A DNA stretch of 64,000 bases from Methylosinus sp. Ce-a6 (GTDB taxonomy: Bacteria > Pseudomonadota > Alphaproteobacteria > Rhizobiales > Beijerinckiaceae), in contig NZ_BGJX01000003.1 in assembly GCF_009811655.1 (NCBI RefSeq), forward strand, positions 166,277 through 230,276. The letters run 5' to 3'. A program made the translations under genes and the position numbers. The stretch's first letter is position 1. Every line of letters begins with the position of its first letter. Shown here one piece after another: positions 10,721-19,941 of this stretch. The notes under the pieces were generated by a model. The model had not been told where the DNA came from, did not search any database, and worked only from the letters and a program-made list of their open reading frames with translations.

Positions 10721-11697
10721 GACCGTCATTGCGAATTCTCGCGGCCTGGACGATCGTCTCGGCGTTTTTCGCTCCGATCGCGGTCCATGCGCACGAATCG
10801 TCGCTCGGCGCGCTGGAGCTGCGCGAGGTGCGACATGGCGCCTATGTGGCCCGTTGGACCATAGAACCGACGATCGGCGCCGCGCGCGTCGATCTGCGCA
10901 TGCCGCCGCATTGCTTCTTCCGCCTGCCCGAGCTCGACTGCGGCGAAAAGGGCCTCGTCGGCGCGCTGACGATCGGCAATCTCGGTTCGCGCATGTCGGC
11001 GGCGTTGATCAAGATCATTCCGATGGAAGGCGAGGCGCGCAGCTACACGATCACGACCGCCAATCCCACCGTCTCGATTCTCGGGCCGGGAGCGCCTTCG
11101 CTGCAGAGCTGGATCGAGCTCGGCGCGACCTATCTGAATTACGGCGTCGACCACATACTTCTCGGCGCCGATCATCTGCTGTTCGTCTTCGGACTGATCT
11201 GGATCGTCGGCGTCGGGCGTCGGCTCATCGGGACGATCACCGCTTTCACGATCGGGCACAGCGCGTCGCTGGCCGCCGCGGCCTTCGGACTTGTCGGCGT
11301 GCCGGAGCGGCCGCTCAACGCCTGCATCGCGCTCAGCATCGTCTTCGTCGGCGTCGAGATCGTGAAGAAGCGGCGTGGAGAAGCCGGCCTCACGGCCCGC
11401 TACCCCTCGGCCGTCGCGGGCGCGTTCGGTCTCGTGCATGGCGTCGGCTTCGCGAGCGCGCTCGCCGGGCTCGGGATCGAGAGCCGGCTGCTGCCGGCGG
11501 CGCTCGCCTTCTTCAATCTCGGCGTCGAAATCGGTCAGCTCGCTTTCGTCCTTCTCACCCTTTCGCTGCTCTGGGCGCATCGCCGCCTCGGCGCCGTTCT
11601 CACCGGATGGGGCGGGCTGGTCCCGGCCTATGCGATCGGCTCGGTGGCGATGTTCTGGTTCATCGGCCGGCTGCTCCGGGTTCTCGAGCTCGATTGA
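10717..11697 (+). CDS. HupE/UreJ_2-type membrane protein
   Basis: About 326 aa from a GTG at 10717 that overlaps the stop of the preceding gene (GTGA). It has a signal peptide ending near HAHESS, a soluble beta-rich part of about 110 residues, then membrane helices with the conserved YGVDHILLGADHLLFVFGL motif and later GLVHGVGFASAL. This layout matches HupE_UreJ_2. The related HupE/UreJ proteins have been linked to nickel or cobalt uptake, but this subgroup is not characterised. His and Asp within the helices are plausible metal ligands. It is the second gene of the operon. Confidence 0.85.
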   Translation: MRPSLRILAAWTIVSAFFAPIAVHAHESSLGALELREVRHGAYVARWTIEPTIGAARVDLRMPPHCFFRLPELDCGEKGLVGALTIGNLGSRMSAALIKIIPMEGEARSYTITTANPTVSILGPGAPSLQSWIELGATYLNYGVDHILLGADHLLFVFGLIWIVGVGRRLIGTITAFTIGHSASLAAAAFGLVGVPERPLNACIALSIVFVGVEIVKKRRGEAGLTARYPSAVAGAFGLVHGVGFASALAGLGIESRLLPAALAFFNLGVEIGQLAFVLLTLSLLWAHRRLGAVLTGWGGLVPAYAIGSVAMFWFIGRLLRVLELD

Positions 11698-11710
11698 GGG
11701 CGCAGAAATC

Positions 11711-12316
11711 ATGTCGTTCATCCGTCGATCCTTCCTCCTCGCGGCGATCGCGAGCGTCGCGCTCGCCTCGCCCGCAATCGCCCATGAGCAGGCCGGCGTC
11801 GCCGCAGGCTTGGCGAGCGGCGTCCTTCATCCGCTGAGCGGGCCGGATCATTTGATCGCCATGGTCGCCGTCGGGCTCTGGGGCGCGCAGCTCGGCGCGC
11901 CGGCGATCTTTCTATTGCCGATCACCTTTCCATTGGTCATGGCGATCGGCGGCGTTCTCGGCGTGCTGCGCATTCCCTTGCCCGCGCCCGAAGCGATGAT
12001 CGCTCTGTCGGGTGTCTTGCTCGGCGTCGCCGTCGCGATGCGCCTGCGCGCGCCCTTCGCCGCCGCGGCGGCTCTCGTCGGATTATTCGCGGTCTTTCAC
12101 GGTCACGCGCATGGCGCGGAGCTTCCCGACGCCTCCGATCCTCTGGCCTATGGCGCCGGCTTCGTCACCGCGACCGGCCTTCTTCACGGATGCGGCGTCG
12201 CGCTCGGCGCATTGTCGCGATGGCCTGTCGGCGAACGCCTGATTCAGGGGCTCGGCGCAGCGATCGCGCTGCTCGGCGGCTACTTTCTGGCGACCGGCCT
12301 CGGCGTCGCGATATGA
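11711..12316 (+). CDS. HupE/UreJ family protein (metal permease candidate)
   Basis: A 201-aa protein with a signal-like N-terminus ending in AIAHEQAG, giving the typical HupE start with His exposed. It contains GVLHPLSGPDHLIAMVAVGLWGAQ, cited here as two motifs HPLSGPDH and MVAVGLWGAQ, and later FHGHAHGAEL and GLLHGCGVALG. This is the signature of HupE/UreJ, a family of six-to-seven-helix proteins associated with nickel supply to hydrogenase or urease. No hydrogenase or urease gene is nearby. It starts 13 bp after the preceding gene and overlaps the next (ATGA). Confidence 0.9.
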   Translation: MSFIRRSFLLAAIASVALASPAIAHEQAGVAAGLASGVLHPLSGPDHLIAMVAVGLWGAQLGAPAIFLLPITFPLVMAIGGVLGVLRIPLPAPEAMIALSGVLLGVAVAMRLRAPFAAAAALVGLFAVFHGHAHGAELPDASDPLAYGAGFVTATGLLHGCGVALGALSRWPVGERLIQGLGAAIALLGGYFLATGLGVAI

Positions 12317-12948
12317 GACATGGGTCGGCGATGAAACATTGGCCGAGATCGACATCCGCCGGCGCGCTCGCGCTGATCGCCTCGGCGACATCGGCGAATG
12401 CTCATATCATCGGCGCGAGGCTCGGCGATTTCTACGCCGGAGCCGCGCATCCGCTGACCGATCTCGCGGACCTTATTCTCTGGTTCGCGCTGGCCCTCCT
12501 CGCCGGATCGCTCGGTCCCTCGGCGGCCAGACCGATCCTCTTGTTCTTCCCCCTCGGCCTCCTGGCGGGATCGAGCGTCGGGGCCGAGGTGGTTTTCGCA
12601 CCGGCCGGCGGACTCGCCGCCTCGGGAATGCTCGTGCTGCTCGGACTGCTGCTGGCCGCCGGATTGCGTATCCATCGCAATCTGCTGTGCGTCATCGCCT
12701 TCGGCGCGGCGGCGATGCGCGGCGCGTCCAACGCCGGCGGAATGGGACCGGAGACAAATCGCTTGCTGTTCGCGCTCGGGATCGCGATCGCCGGATATGT
12801 CGCAATCGCGCTCGTGGCGGCGGCGACGGTCGCTTTTCGGGGAGAGGAGACAGTCTCGCGAGGCTGGCGGCGCATCGCCATTCGCGCGCTCGGCAGTTGG
12901 ATCGCCGCGATCGGCCTCATGATGGGCGGCTTGGCTCTCGCGTCCTGA
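12313..12948 (+). CDS. HupE/UreJ-like membrane protein (third copy, divergent)
   Basis: About 211 aa from the ATG at 12313, which overlaps the stop of the preceding gene; a Met at 12331 is a second possible start. The signal region ends in ANAHIIGARLGDF, followed by AHPLTDLADLILWFALALLAG, an altered version of the HupE His-Pro-Leu motif, and by several hydrophobic helices. Because the metal motif is less complete than in the upstream gene, I call it HupE-like. It is the last gene of the PpiC-HupE-HupE-HupE set. The substrate is unknown. Confidence 0.75.
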   Translation: MRHGSAMKHWPRSTSAGALALIASATSANAHIIGARLGDFYAGAAHPLTDLADLILWFALALLAGSLGPSAARPILLFFPLGLLAGSSVGAEVVFAPAGGLAASGMLVLLGLLLAAGLRIHRNLLCVIAFGAAAMRGASNAGGMGPETNRLLFALGIAIAGYVAIALVAAATVAFRGEETVSRGWRRIAIRALGSWIAAIGLMMGGLALAS

Positions 12949-13174
12949 GCGGAGAAGGCTCTGTGACCAGCGGGGCGGTGGCCGAGGGCCGGCTGCGTGG
13001 CGGTTCGGGAGCGCCGGTCACGAAGCGCTCTTTATTCGCGCGCAGGAATGAAACGATCGCTCGTGAGCGAGGAAGTCATGAGGATTTCCGAAACTCAGGA
13101 TCGATGCGCAAAGTCCCGGCGGCGCCGGCTTGGCGGCGGACGCGTGACCGCGGTCGACACCGGCGCTCCGGAAG

Positions 13175-13556
13175 GTGATATGGGGTGGAAGGGCCGCCCA
13201 CAGCTTCATGCCCGCCGCCAGTCCGAAAGCGTTGACGGACATCAGCCGGACCGTTCGGCGATGGGCGCTTCATCATCGCAGCGACAAGTCCCTGCAAGAG
13301 CTGGCCGAGAAGCACAACCCCTGCATTCGCGGCTGGATCAGCTACTACAGCCACTTCTACGAGACGCGATTGGGTCCGACCCTGACGAGGATCGAGGCTT
13401 ATGTCATTCGATGGGCGCGCCGTAAGTTCAAGCGGATGCGCCATCAGACCAAGGGGGCGCGAGATTGGTTCGACCGGCTACGTCGGGCGAACCCCCGAAC
13501 TCTTCGCCCACTGGCCTCTATGTCATGGCGACGGCCGAACATCGGGAGCCGTGTGA
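13175..13556 (+). pseudogene. Group II intron maturase C-terminal fragment, frameshifted
   Basis: Shows the maturase (GIIM/X) domain: HSFMPAASPKALTDISRTV, then WISYYSHFYETRLGPTL and VIRWARRKFKRMR, then ARDWFDRLRRANP. At the C5 run 13492-13496 the frame breaks. Dropping one C restores ELFAHWPLCHGDG and a stop TGA at 13554-13556, the standard end of this family. The RT domains are absent, so no activity is expected. Confidence 0.8.
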
Positions 13557-13621
13557 GTCGAGAGGTTCATGCACGATTCTGGGAACGCCCGGGGGTGAAA
13601 AATTCCTCTGGGCGACTCGAC
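13546..13621 (+). ncRNA. Group II intron domains V and VI
   Basis: GAGCCGTGTGAGTC, a GAGA loop and GGTTCATGCACGATTC form the catalytic domain V hairpin with the AGC triad at 13547-13549. It is followed by the domain VI stem CGCCC...GGGCG, which has an A-rich internal loop able to provide the branch-point A. The overlap of the maturase stop with domain V is usual for bacterial introns of this class. Confidence 0.72.
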
Positions 13622-14076
13622 AGAGTTTCACGTTCGCGAATGGCGAGGTCGCGCCGTTGCGGACCTTGCGTCGCGGTCTCCGTCGCTCGCACGGCGATCG
13701 GGAAAGCGCTGGTTTCCGGCGCGGAGGAGGGATGGGTAACGGTCGATTTGGATCGGCGGGAGGCGCGCGCCGAGGACCTGCTGTCGGACCGCAACGGGGA
13801 TGCGGCGGATCAGATCGTCGATGTGCTCGGCGCGCTCAGGGCGGCCCCGAAAAAAGCCGTCGCCGCCGTGGTCGCCGAGCCGGACGAAGAGGATGACGAA
13901 CCCGCGAGAATTCTCGCCAGCGATCCGTTCAGCAAGGAGCCGACCGATCGTGTCGAGAGAAGTCTCGCGACCAGAAATCCGTCGCCTCCGCATCCGCATG
14001 CGTTCCGCCGTCCCGGGTACGGTGGAGCGGTAGCGCGCCTTTGTTTGGAGGGGTGAAATTCGGCGTCGAGCGGAGC
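13622..14076 (+). other. Uncertain ORF remnant downstream of intron
   Basis: A plus-strand frame (about 13640-14056) has high third-position GC and reads WVTVDLDRREARAEDLL and DAADQIVDVLGALRAAPKKA, which looks coding, but it has no start of its own and begins inside the intron fragment. A minus-strand frame of 123 codons overlaps it. I recognise neither. It may be the 3' part of the gene the intron entered. Confidence 0.3.
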
Positions 14077-15290
14077 TCAGGCCGCGCTGCGCTCATCCAC
14101 GCGTCGGAGAATGTCGACGAGGCGCAGAACGTCGGCCGTCTCGAAAACGCCTTCGACTCCTTTGGTGTCGAAGTCGGTGAAAGGGGTCTCGTAGAGGAGC
14201 GCGGGGTCCATCGCGCCGCGCTCGGTGAGGTGATCGATCACGAGATTGAGAAACTCGTGCTGGTCCGCGGTCAGTCGCCGTCCATCCTCGAATTCCGAGA
14301 AGAGCTTTTTCGCCGCCTCGCGGTCCAGGCCGACCAGCGAGCGAACGAAGCGTGCGAGGCCACCTTTCGACTGGATGAGCCCGAGGGAGGCGTCATCTGT
14401 TCCGGACTCCCGGAAGATGCGCTCGAGCTCGGCGAGATCGGTCGCGGTCAAAGGTTCGGCGCGTCTGAGCTTGAGAACGGCGATATGGTTCTCGTGCGGG
14501 CGCAGGAAGACGCGCGCCTTGCGGCGAAAGGCGTCCATATCCGTGCCCACCGGCAGGCCGCGAATCGCCACCTCGCCGCCGCCGCCGCCGCGATCTTCGA
14601 AATCGGAATAGACGATCGGCCGCTTCTCGCGCTCTATGAGCTTGACGAGCGCGCACAATCGCCGCCGTGGCCTCTCGAGCATGGGCAGCGTGACATCCTG
14701 CCAGAAGGCGTCGGTCTGGACCTCTTCGATCAGCGCGATCTCCGCCGAGACCATCGGCACATTGGCGAGCGCTTCGAGGAGCGAGGCGATCTCCCGAATG
14801 CGCGTGGCGAGTCCCACGAAAGAGGGCTCCACGCGCAACAGGGCGAGCTCGGTTCGGAACAGAAGGAGATCGAACTGCTTCGCCGCGAGATCGTCGTCGC
14901 CGACGGACGAGGGAAGGCCGGCGACATGCTCGATCAATTCGGCGCGCGCGTCGGCGTCGAGCCGCGCCCAGGCGGCGCTCGATGAAAACCTCTCGACGGA
15001 GCGGCGATGCGGGCGGACGAGGAAATTGTCGAGGCTCATGCCCTCGACCTCCGACCGCAGCGCGCCGGCGAGCGATGCGCGGATCTCGGCGACGGCGGCG
15101 TCGCGATCGGCGTCCGACCCGCTCTCGCCGACATGCAGCATCGCCAGCGGCAGTTGCGTATAGTCGCCGGCCGGCGTCTCCGGCTGGGAGCGGTCGATTT
15201 CGCCGATCAGCTCCACGCGCGCGGCAAACAGGCGCTTGCCCAGCGAGTCGCCCGCCTTGCCGTCCGCGACATTCGGAGGGAGGCGTGGGC
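14077..15290 (-). pseudogene. hsdR: Type I restriction HsdR C-terminal fragment
   Basis: About 400 codons. The last 150 match the EcoEI-type HsdR C-terminal domain: GLARFVRSLVGLDREAAKKL, LTADQHEFLNLVIDHL, then DFDTKGVEGVFET and a short tail. Upstream parts resemble the linker after the helicase domains. The nuclease and DEAD-box helicase domains are missing, and the N-terminal codons (upstream of 15290) run into unrelated sequence. It lies just downstream of the damaged hsdS on the same strand, the usual order hsdM-hsdS-hsdR. Not functional as a restriction subunit. Confidence 0.8.
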
Positions 15291-15413
15291 AAAGATGTCG
15301 GGAAATTCGGCTTGGAGGAATGAAAATTGGGACATGGCGGGTCAATTCGACGATAGAGCAAGGCCAAAGTCCAGCCCCCGCCATCTATAACGCGGGCCGA
15401 TCGGGCGCGCATT

Positions 15414-15484
15414 CCTTCTCCCACTCGTGCCACTCGTGCCACTCGTGGGAGAAGGTGGCCCGACGAAGTCGGGTCGGATGAGGG
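15414..15484 (-). repeat. Intergenic palindromic repeat R1 (CCTTCTCCC family)
   Basis: CCTTCTCCC...GGGAGAAGG (15414-15455), then GGC and a CCCGAC-gaa-GTCGGG hairpin (15459-15473), then TCGGATGAGGGT. The loop of the first hairpin holds a 9-bp unit (CACTCGTGC) repeated three times. The same unit, in the other orientation or with other loops, occurs at 15531, 37071 and 37204. Confidence 0.7.
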
Positions 15485-15530
15485 TTCTCGTGGCTACAAC
15501 GCGTTGAAAATTCGCCTTTTCTATGCGGAC

Positions 15531-15582
15531 CCTCATCCGACCTCGCTTCGCGAGGCCACATTCTCCCGCGAGCGGGAGAAGG
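15531..15582 (+). repeat. Intergenic palindromic repeat R2 (inverted to R1)
   Basis: CCTCATCCGACCTCGCTTCGCGAGG followed by CCACATTCTCCC-GCGA-GCGGGAGAAGG, cited by parts: hairpin CCTCGCTTCGCGAGG (15541-15555) and TTCTCCC...GGGAGAA (15561-15580). It has the opposite direction to R1 and overlaps the restored 3' end of hsdS. Confidence 0.65.
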
Positions 15583-16785
15583 AGTTGCGCGGCGAGGATT
15601 CGCCTTTGGGGGCGGGGAGGTCGCCGCGGAAGGCGCGATGTTGCAGCGAGGCGAACAGAGCGTCGAGCCGCGCGAGATGGGCGCGGTGATGGGCTTTGAG
15701 CTTGTCGACTCGGCGCTCTGTTCGACGAAGCGGTATTGAACATCGAGCGGCGGGACAAGAAGCGGAAATGCCCGAAGCTGAGTCATGTTGATGGACGCGA
15801 TTCCCGTCGTCTGCTTTGCTGCGTTCAAGAAATAGCGCTTACCTCTATCACTTCCGATAAGCCAATTCAGAAAAGCAGGCAGAACCTCCTTGGATTCGAT
15901 TCGGACGCGAAACACATGATTTTGGTGGATACATTCTTCGAGAAATGTCTCATTCCATAACGAACCACGTCCTAATTTGTCGGGGTCTCCTCCTTCCGTG
16001 AGCAAGAGGTCGTCTGATTTGAGGCGAAGGCGGCGAATTTCCTCCTCGGTCGCGTCGATGTATTTCACGTTTTTTAAAGTGATCGCGCCATCTTGCACAT
16101 TGGCGACAGCCAAGTAAGGCACAGAGCGAACAGCAGCGCCGTTCAACTTGCGGCCCTTCGTCACCCCAGATGCGATTTCTGAAACCTCACCAAGAGTAAG
16201 ATCAGAGCGCCATTCCTTTGGGTTTACTAGCGGGTCCCCGAACAACGCGTAAGCGTTGGATCGCGACAAATCGACTATCCGCCCCAACGCCTCCCGCCGT
16301 TTGCGCCGCAGGTCGTCGGCCTGATCGAGGATCGCCGCGATCCGCCGCTGTTCGTCGAGGGGCGGGACAGGAACCTCAAAAGTCTCCAATATTTTGGGAC
16401 TGAGCCGCGGCAAATTGGCGCCTGTCGCAAGCGATGTCGCATTGGCGATGACCGCGTCCGTGCGGAGGAAGTGGAATAGGTAGCCTCTATCTATGTTTGA
16501 ACCGACCCGAATCGGAACGATGTCGGTGCTGCAAACTCCACCGAAACTCGGTCGCGCGATCTTTCTTAAGTAAGGGCGTAGTTTTCCGAACAATATATCC
16601 GCATTCGTAAAAGCGAACTTTGTGCTTGCAATTTCCCCGCCTTCCAATTCGATTGCGCTTATGGAACCACAGCTGCTTACGTGCTCCAGTCCGACATATT
16701 TCGTTCCGGTCGCCAGACCTTTGGGGTCGACACCATCGCGCTCGATGCGGGCTATGTCTTTGAGCTTCGCAATCGGCCATCTCAC
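15533..16785 (-). pseudogene. hsdS: Type I restriction specificity subunit HsdS, frameshifted
   Basis: Starts at a GTG (16785) overlapping the hsdM stop. Two target-recognition regions each end in a conserved segment: RLSPKILETFEVPVPPLDEQ with a helix after it, and LRAFPLLVPPLDVQYRFVEQ. After SAE (about 15710) the frame breaks. Adding one base restores VDKLKAHHRAHLARLDALF and ASLQHRAFRGDL, the standard C-terminal helix, to a stop at 15533. Without correction the frame runs on through the repeats to 15385. A one-base loss at 15709-15711 is the simplest reading; a sequencing error is possible, but both neighbours hsdM and hsdR are truncated. Confidence 0.82.
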
Positions 16786-16958
16786 CCCACCATCTCCTCG
16801 AGCCGCGTCATCTCCTCCGCGATCTCCGCCTCGAGCCGCCGCAGATCGGCGAGGATCGCCGCCGGACTCTCGTGCTCGATCTCCTCATGCTCCACTTCCC
16901 GATAGCGATTGAGCGAGAGGTCATAGCCCGCCGCCGCAATATCCCCCTTGGGCCGGAT
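16782..16958 (-). pseudogene. hsdM: Type I DNA methylase HsdM, C-terminal tail only
   Basis: The last 57 codons read AAGYDLSLNRYREVEHEEIE then HESPAAILADLRRLEAEIAE and a helix to a TGA overlapping the hsdS start. 'YDLSLNRY...' is the typical HsdM end. Upstream of about 16958 the frame continues but shows no methylase similarity, so the catalytic N6-adenine domain is gone. Confidence 0.8.
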
Positions 16959-17350
16959 CGTAGCCGACAACCGCATTGGATAGGCCAGTCTCTTGCTGGC
17001 GCGCCATATTGCGTCCGAGCGTCGTGTTGCGGTTCTATGCCGAACCTCGGCGCTGAAACGGGATTGCTTTCGGACCTGCCTGACTCGGAGCCGACGCGGC
17101 GGGCCAGTTCGCATTCGTTCTTGCGAGACTTCGCGCAGCGTTCTGCGTGGCATTTCGTCTCCGGGGTCATTCAAATTTGCAACATCCGATCTTGACGGGC
17201 TTTCCGCCGAGCGAGCGGGCGCGCGCATCGACGCGCGACTCGCGCCGCGGTCTTCGGGCTTTCGTCGGAATCTGTCTCCAAGCCTCTGGCCCTCGTCATT
17301 TCGAGATCTACGCGCATCGACGCCTTCCCAGTCTCGCCATAAGCGTGACC
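16959..17350. other. No recognisable gene
   Basis: About 390 bp between the hsdM remnant and the promoter of the TonB-dependent receptor. Both strands have open frames, but none has recognisable motifs. Probably a deletion junction. Confidence 0.4.
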
Positions 17351-17392
17351 TTGACAACGTATATATTCTTATCTAGTCGATCGAAAAACTAG
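17351..17392 (+). promoter_or_regulatory. Promoter region of TonB-dependent receptor
   Basis: TTGACA at 17351-17356, then an AT-rich stretch containing TATATT and TTATCT. A dyad CTAGT...ACTAG (17373-17392) sits between the likely -10 and the gene, 15 bp before the ATG, where a repressor could act. The -10 could not be placed with certainty. Confidence 0.45.
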
Positions 17393-17406
17393 AATGGAGA
17401 GCGTCG

Positions 17407-19872
17407 ATGTCGTGTATGGGCATGTCACGATTGAAAAATTTACTTCTCGCAACGGTTGCCGTCGGCGCATTCGTTCAAATCGCCAGAGCCGAAGACGCTC
17501 GCATCGAGGATGTCGTCGTAACCAGCAGCGAAGGGGCGCGCCGCGAAGAGCAGGCGCAGAAAGCCCCGAGGGCGATCAAGGTTATCAACACGGAGACGAT
17601 CGAGGAGCAGCAGCTCCAGAATCTCGACGATTTCGCTCTGAAGATTTCCAATTATCGACCCAACACCAGTACGGCGCAATGGTCCTTCGCCTCCATCCGC
17701 GGCGTCGGCGCCGGCTCGAACACTGGCGTTGGAGCGCATTCCGCAACCGGATTCGTGCTCGACAATGTGTTCTGGCAAGCGCCCGGCTTTCAGTGGATGA
17801 ACTTCCCTGGAATTTCGTCCTTCGAGGTCGCCTATGGACCTCAAGGCACGGCGGGAGGCAAGAACACGACAATGGGCAGCGTCGTGATCCATTCCCAGGC
17901 GCCTTCCTTCGCGCGTAAAGCGACGATCGAAACGTCCTATGGAAATTACGGGCGCACGACGGAGCGAGTGAATATCACAGGCCCGATCATCGAGGACACG
18001 CTCGCCTATCGCGTGACCGGATATTTCGACAGGGACAACGGTTTTATCCATGACCAGCTGACCGGCGCAGGCTATGGAAACTTCAACCGATGGGGCGTTC
18101 GCGGCCAATTGCTCTTCGTCGGAGAAAACATCAGCGATCGGCTGATCTTCAACTACGCCAGCGCGGACGAATACCGAAATTATTTTCGCAGCGCGATCCC
18201 GGTCGGCAATTCCATTCTCATCTATGCGAATGGCGCGGTTCCCGCGACGAGCTACGCACAGAGTTTTTGGAATAGGCTCGGCCGTCCGGTTCTCACTTTC
18301 GATCCCCACAGACCCTACATGGCGCGTGAAGGGACCGATCCGCAACGAAACTACACCATTTCGAACGAGCTGAACGTAGGCGTCGGCGAGCACCTGCTGA
18401 CGTCCATCTCCGCATACGGTTTCGAGCGAGGCCTCGAGCGCGGATTTTCGGACGGAAACCAATTGGCCGCCATTCGCAGCGGCTCCATGGACACATACGC
18501 CGGCCAAGGCTCGCAGGAATTTCGCCTCTCGTCGCCCAAGGAGCAGCCGCTCGAGTGGCAGGTCGGACTCTATGGTTTCGCGGAAGAGGTGCTGAGCCAG
18601 ATGCACCATACCGACTTCGGCGCGGATGCGGCGAAATGGTACAACCGCCCTGCGGCCATCCCCGGCGTGACGGATTGGTGGCACGTCAAAGCGACGTCGC
18701 ATCAGCTCGCCTCATACGCCAACGCCACCTATCATATCGACGAGCAGGCGGCGATCACCTTCGGCGTGAGAGATTCATGGGAGCGCAGAGGCGGGTCGGC
18801 AAGTCATCGGCCGTCGCTCTATTACGGTGCTGAATATACGCCCTTTCAGCAGGAGCAGGCGATCATCGCAGCGGGCGGCTGGGGTCGGTCCGATACGGGA
18901 TTTCAGACGAAATACCGCAACATGTTGACGGCGCTCGTCAATCCCGAATATCGCTACAACGACAATGTCGTTCTGTTCGGACTGGTCGGACGTGGAGAAA
19001 AAGCCTCGGCGGTCAACATCACCGGCACGGGACCGATCTATGTGAACCGTGGGGGCGTTTACCACCTCGTGGATCATGCGCCGCTGCTCGGCAACAAGCC
19101 CGAAGTGTCTTGGGATTATGAGTTGGGCGTGAAGACGAACTGGCTCGACGGGCGCTTGTTCCTCAACCTGACCGGCTATTGGACCGATCTGTATAATTTT
19201 CAGGTCGTGCAGAGCAAGACCAGCTACGACGTCAATGGCGCGCCGATTTCCGTCAGCAACGTCGGCAACGCCGAACAGGCGCGGATGCGCGGTTTCGAGC
19301 TCGACGGACGTTGGAGCCCAATCGAGAAACTCTGGATCACCTTTTCCGGCTCGCTCTCGGACGCGCATTGGGTGAAGTATTCGCAAGCGCCGGCGCCGAG
19401 CGACTGGGCCTGGCCGACACCTTCGAAGGCGCCGGCGAACTTCATCAAAGCGCCGCAGTCCCTTTCGCTGTCGAACACGCGTTGGACCAACCTTCCGAGA
19501 TGGGCGTTCAGGGTCGGCGCCAATTACGAGCATCCTCTCGGAGCCCTCTTCAGTGGCGCGGGACTCGGTCCATGGGCCGAACAGCCCGTCAGCGCGTTCG
19601 GCTATTTCAATGTCGCGTACACCGACAAGGTTCAATTGACCAATCCTTGGTCGTTGATTCAATATTGGAACCGGCCCTATGTCGACCTCGGCGTCGGCGC
19701 CGGCCTGAAGACCAGCGACAACCGTTACAGGCTGACATTCTGGGGAAAGAACCTCTTCAACGTGGTTCCTTTCATGTCCTGGTCGCCGGGAAGCGGAAGC
19801 ACCCCCGCCTCCGTCACCCTCGGTATGCCGCCGGTCACTTATGGCGGCACTCTGCTCGTTTCGCTCGACTGA
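17407..19872 (+). CDS. TonB-dependent outer-membrane receptor
   Basis: An 821-aa protein. A signal peptide ends at IARAEDA (about residue 28); RIEDVVVTSSEGARREEQ follows as the start of the plug domain. Plug motifs include RGVGAGSNTG and GPQGTAGGKNTTMGSVVI; the rest alternates Tyr/Trp-rich strands of a 22-strand barrel (SYGNYGRTTERVNITGPI, YELGVKTNWLDGRLFLNLT). The end is LLVSLD, not the usual terminal Phe. The start at 17407 is supported by GGAG 8 bp upstream. Substrate unknown; metal-organophore uptake is the general role. It is isolated between decayed genes, with no TonB/ExbBD or siderophore genes nearby. Confidence 0.9.
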   Translation: MSCMGMSRLKNLLLATVAVGAFVQIARAEDARIEDVVVTSSEGARREEQAQKAPRAIKVINTETIEEQQLQNLDDFALKISNYRPNTSTAQWSFASIRGVGAGSNTGVGAHSATGFVLDNVFWQAPGFQWMNFPGISSFEVAYGPQGTAGGKNTTMGSVVIHSQAPSFARKATIETSYGNYGRTTERVNITGPIIEDTLAYRVTGYFDRDNGFIHDQLTGAGYGNFNRWGVRGQLLFVGENISDRLIFNYASADEYRNYFRSAIPVGNSILIYANGAVPATSYAQSFWNRLGRPVLTFDPHRPYMAREGTDPQRNYTISNELNVGVGEHLLTSISAYGFERGLERGFSDGNQLAAIRSGSMDTYAGQGSQEFRLSSPKEQPLEWQVGLYGFAEEVLSQMHHTDFGADAAKWYNRPAAIPGVTDWWHVKATSHQLASYANATYHIDEQAAITFGVRDSWERRGGSASHRPSLYYGAEYTPFQQEQAIIAAGGWGRSDTGFQTKYRNMLTALVNPEYRYNDNVVLFGLVGRGEKASAVNITGTGPIYVNRGGVYHLVDHAPLLGNKPEVSWDYELGVKTNWLDGRLFLNLTGYWTDLYNFQVVQSKTSYDVNGAPISVSNVGNAEQARMRGFELDGRWSPIEKLWITFSGSLSDAHWVKYSQAPAPSDWAWPTPSKAPANFIKAPQSLSLSNTRWTNLPRWAFRVGANYEHPLGALFSGAGLGPWAEQPVSAFGYFNVAYTDKVQLTNPWSLIQYWNRPYVDLGVGAGLKTSDNRYRLTFWGKNLFNVVPFMSWSPGSGSTPASVTLGMPPVTYGGTLLVSLD

Positions 19873-19941
19873 TCGAGACGACAAGCAGCAGACTGCGAAC
19901 GGATAGGGGGCCGATGCCCCCTCACACCCCCACAGCCCGCC

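Larger units (their letters stand above)
13175..13621 (+). mobile_element. 5'-truncated group II intron (3' part only)
   Basis: Contains the C-terminal half of an intron-encoded maturase (see the pseudogene entry), followed by RNA domain V at 13546-13581 and a domain VI hairpin up to about 13621, where the intron would end in ...GACTCGAC. The left boundary near 13175-13200 is where maturase similarity begins and is not a natural intron 5' end; domain I and the RT palm are missing. It cannot move by itself. It lies next to other decayed genes. Confidence 0.78.

Noticed and set aside
15421..15449. Short tandem units as a CRISPR candidate
   Set aside because: Units are 9 bp without spacers and sit in the loop of a palindromic repeat.
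17407..19872. Methanobactin receptor (MbnT) identity
   Set aside because: No mbnA, mbnB or mbnC-type genes nearby, and sequence motifs alone do not separate it from other TonB-dependent receptors.
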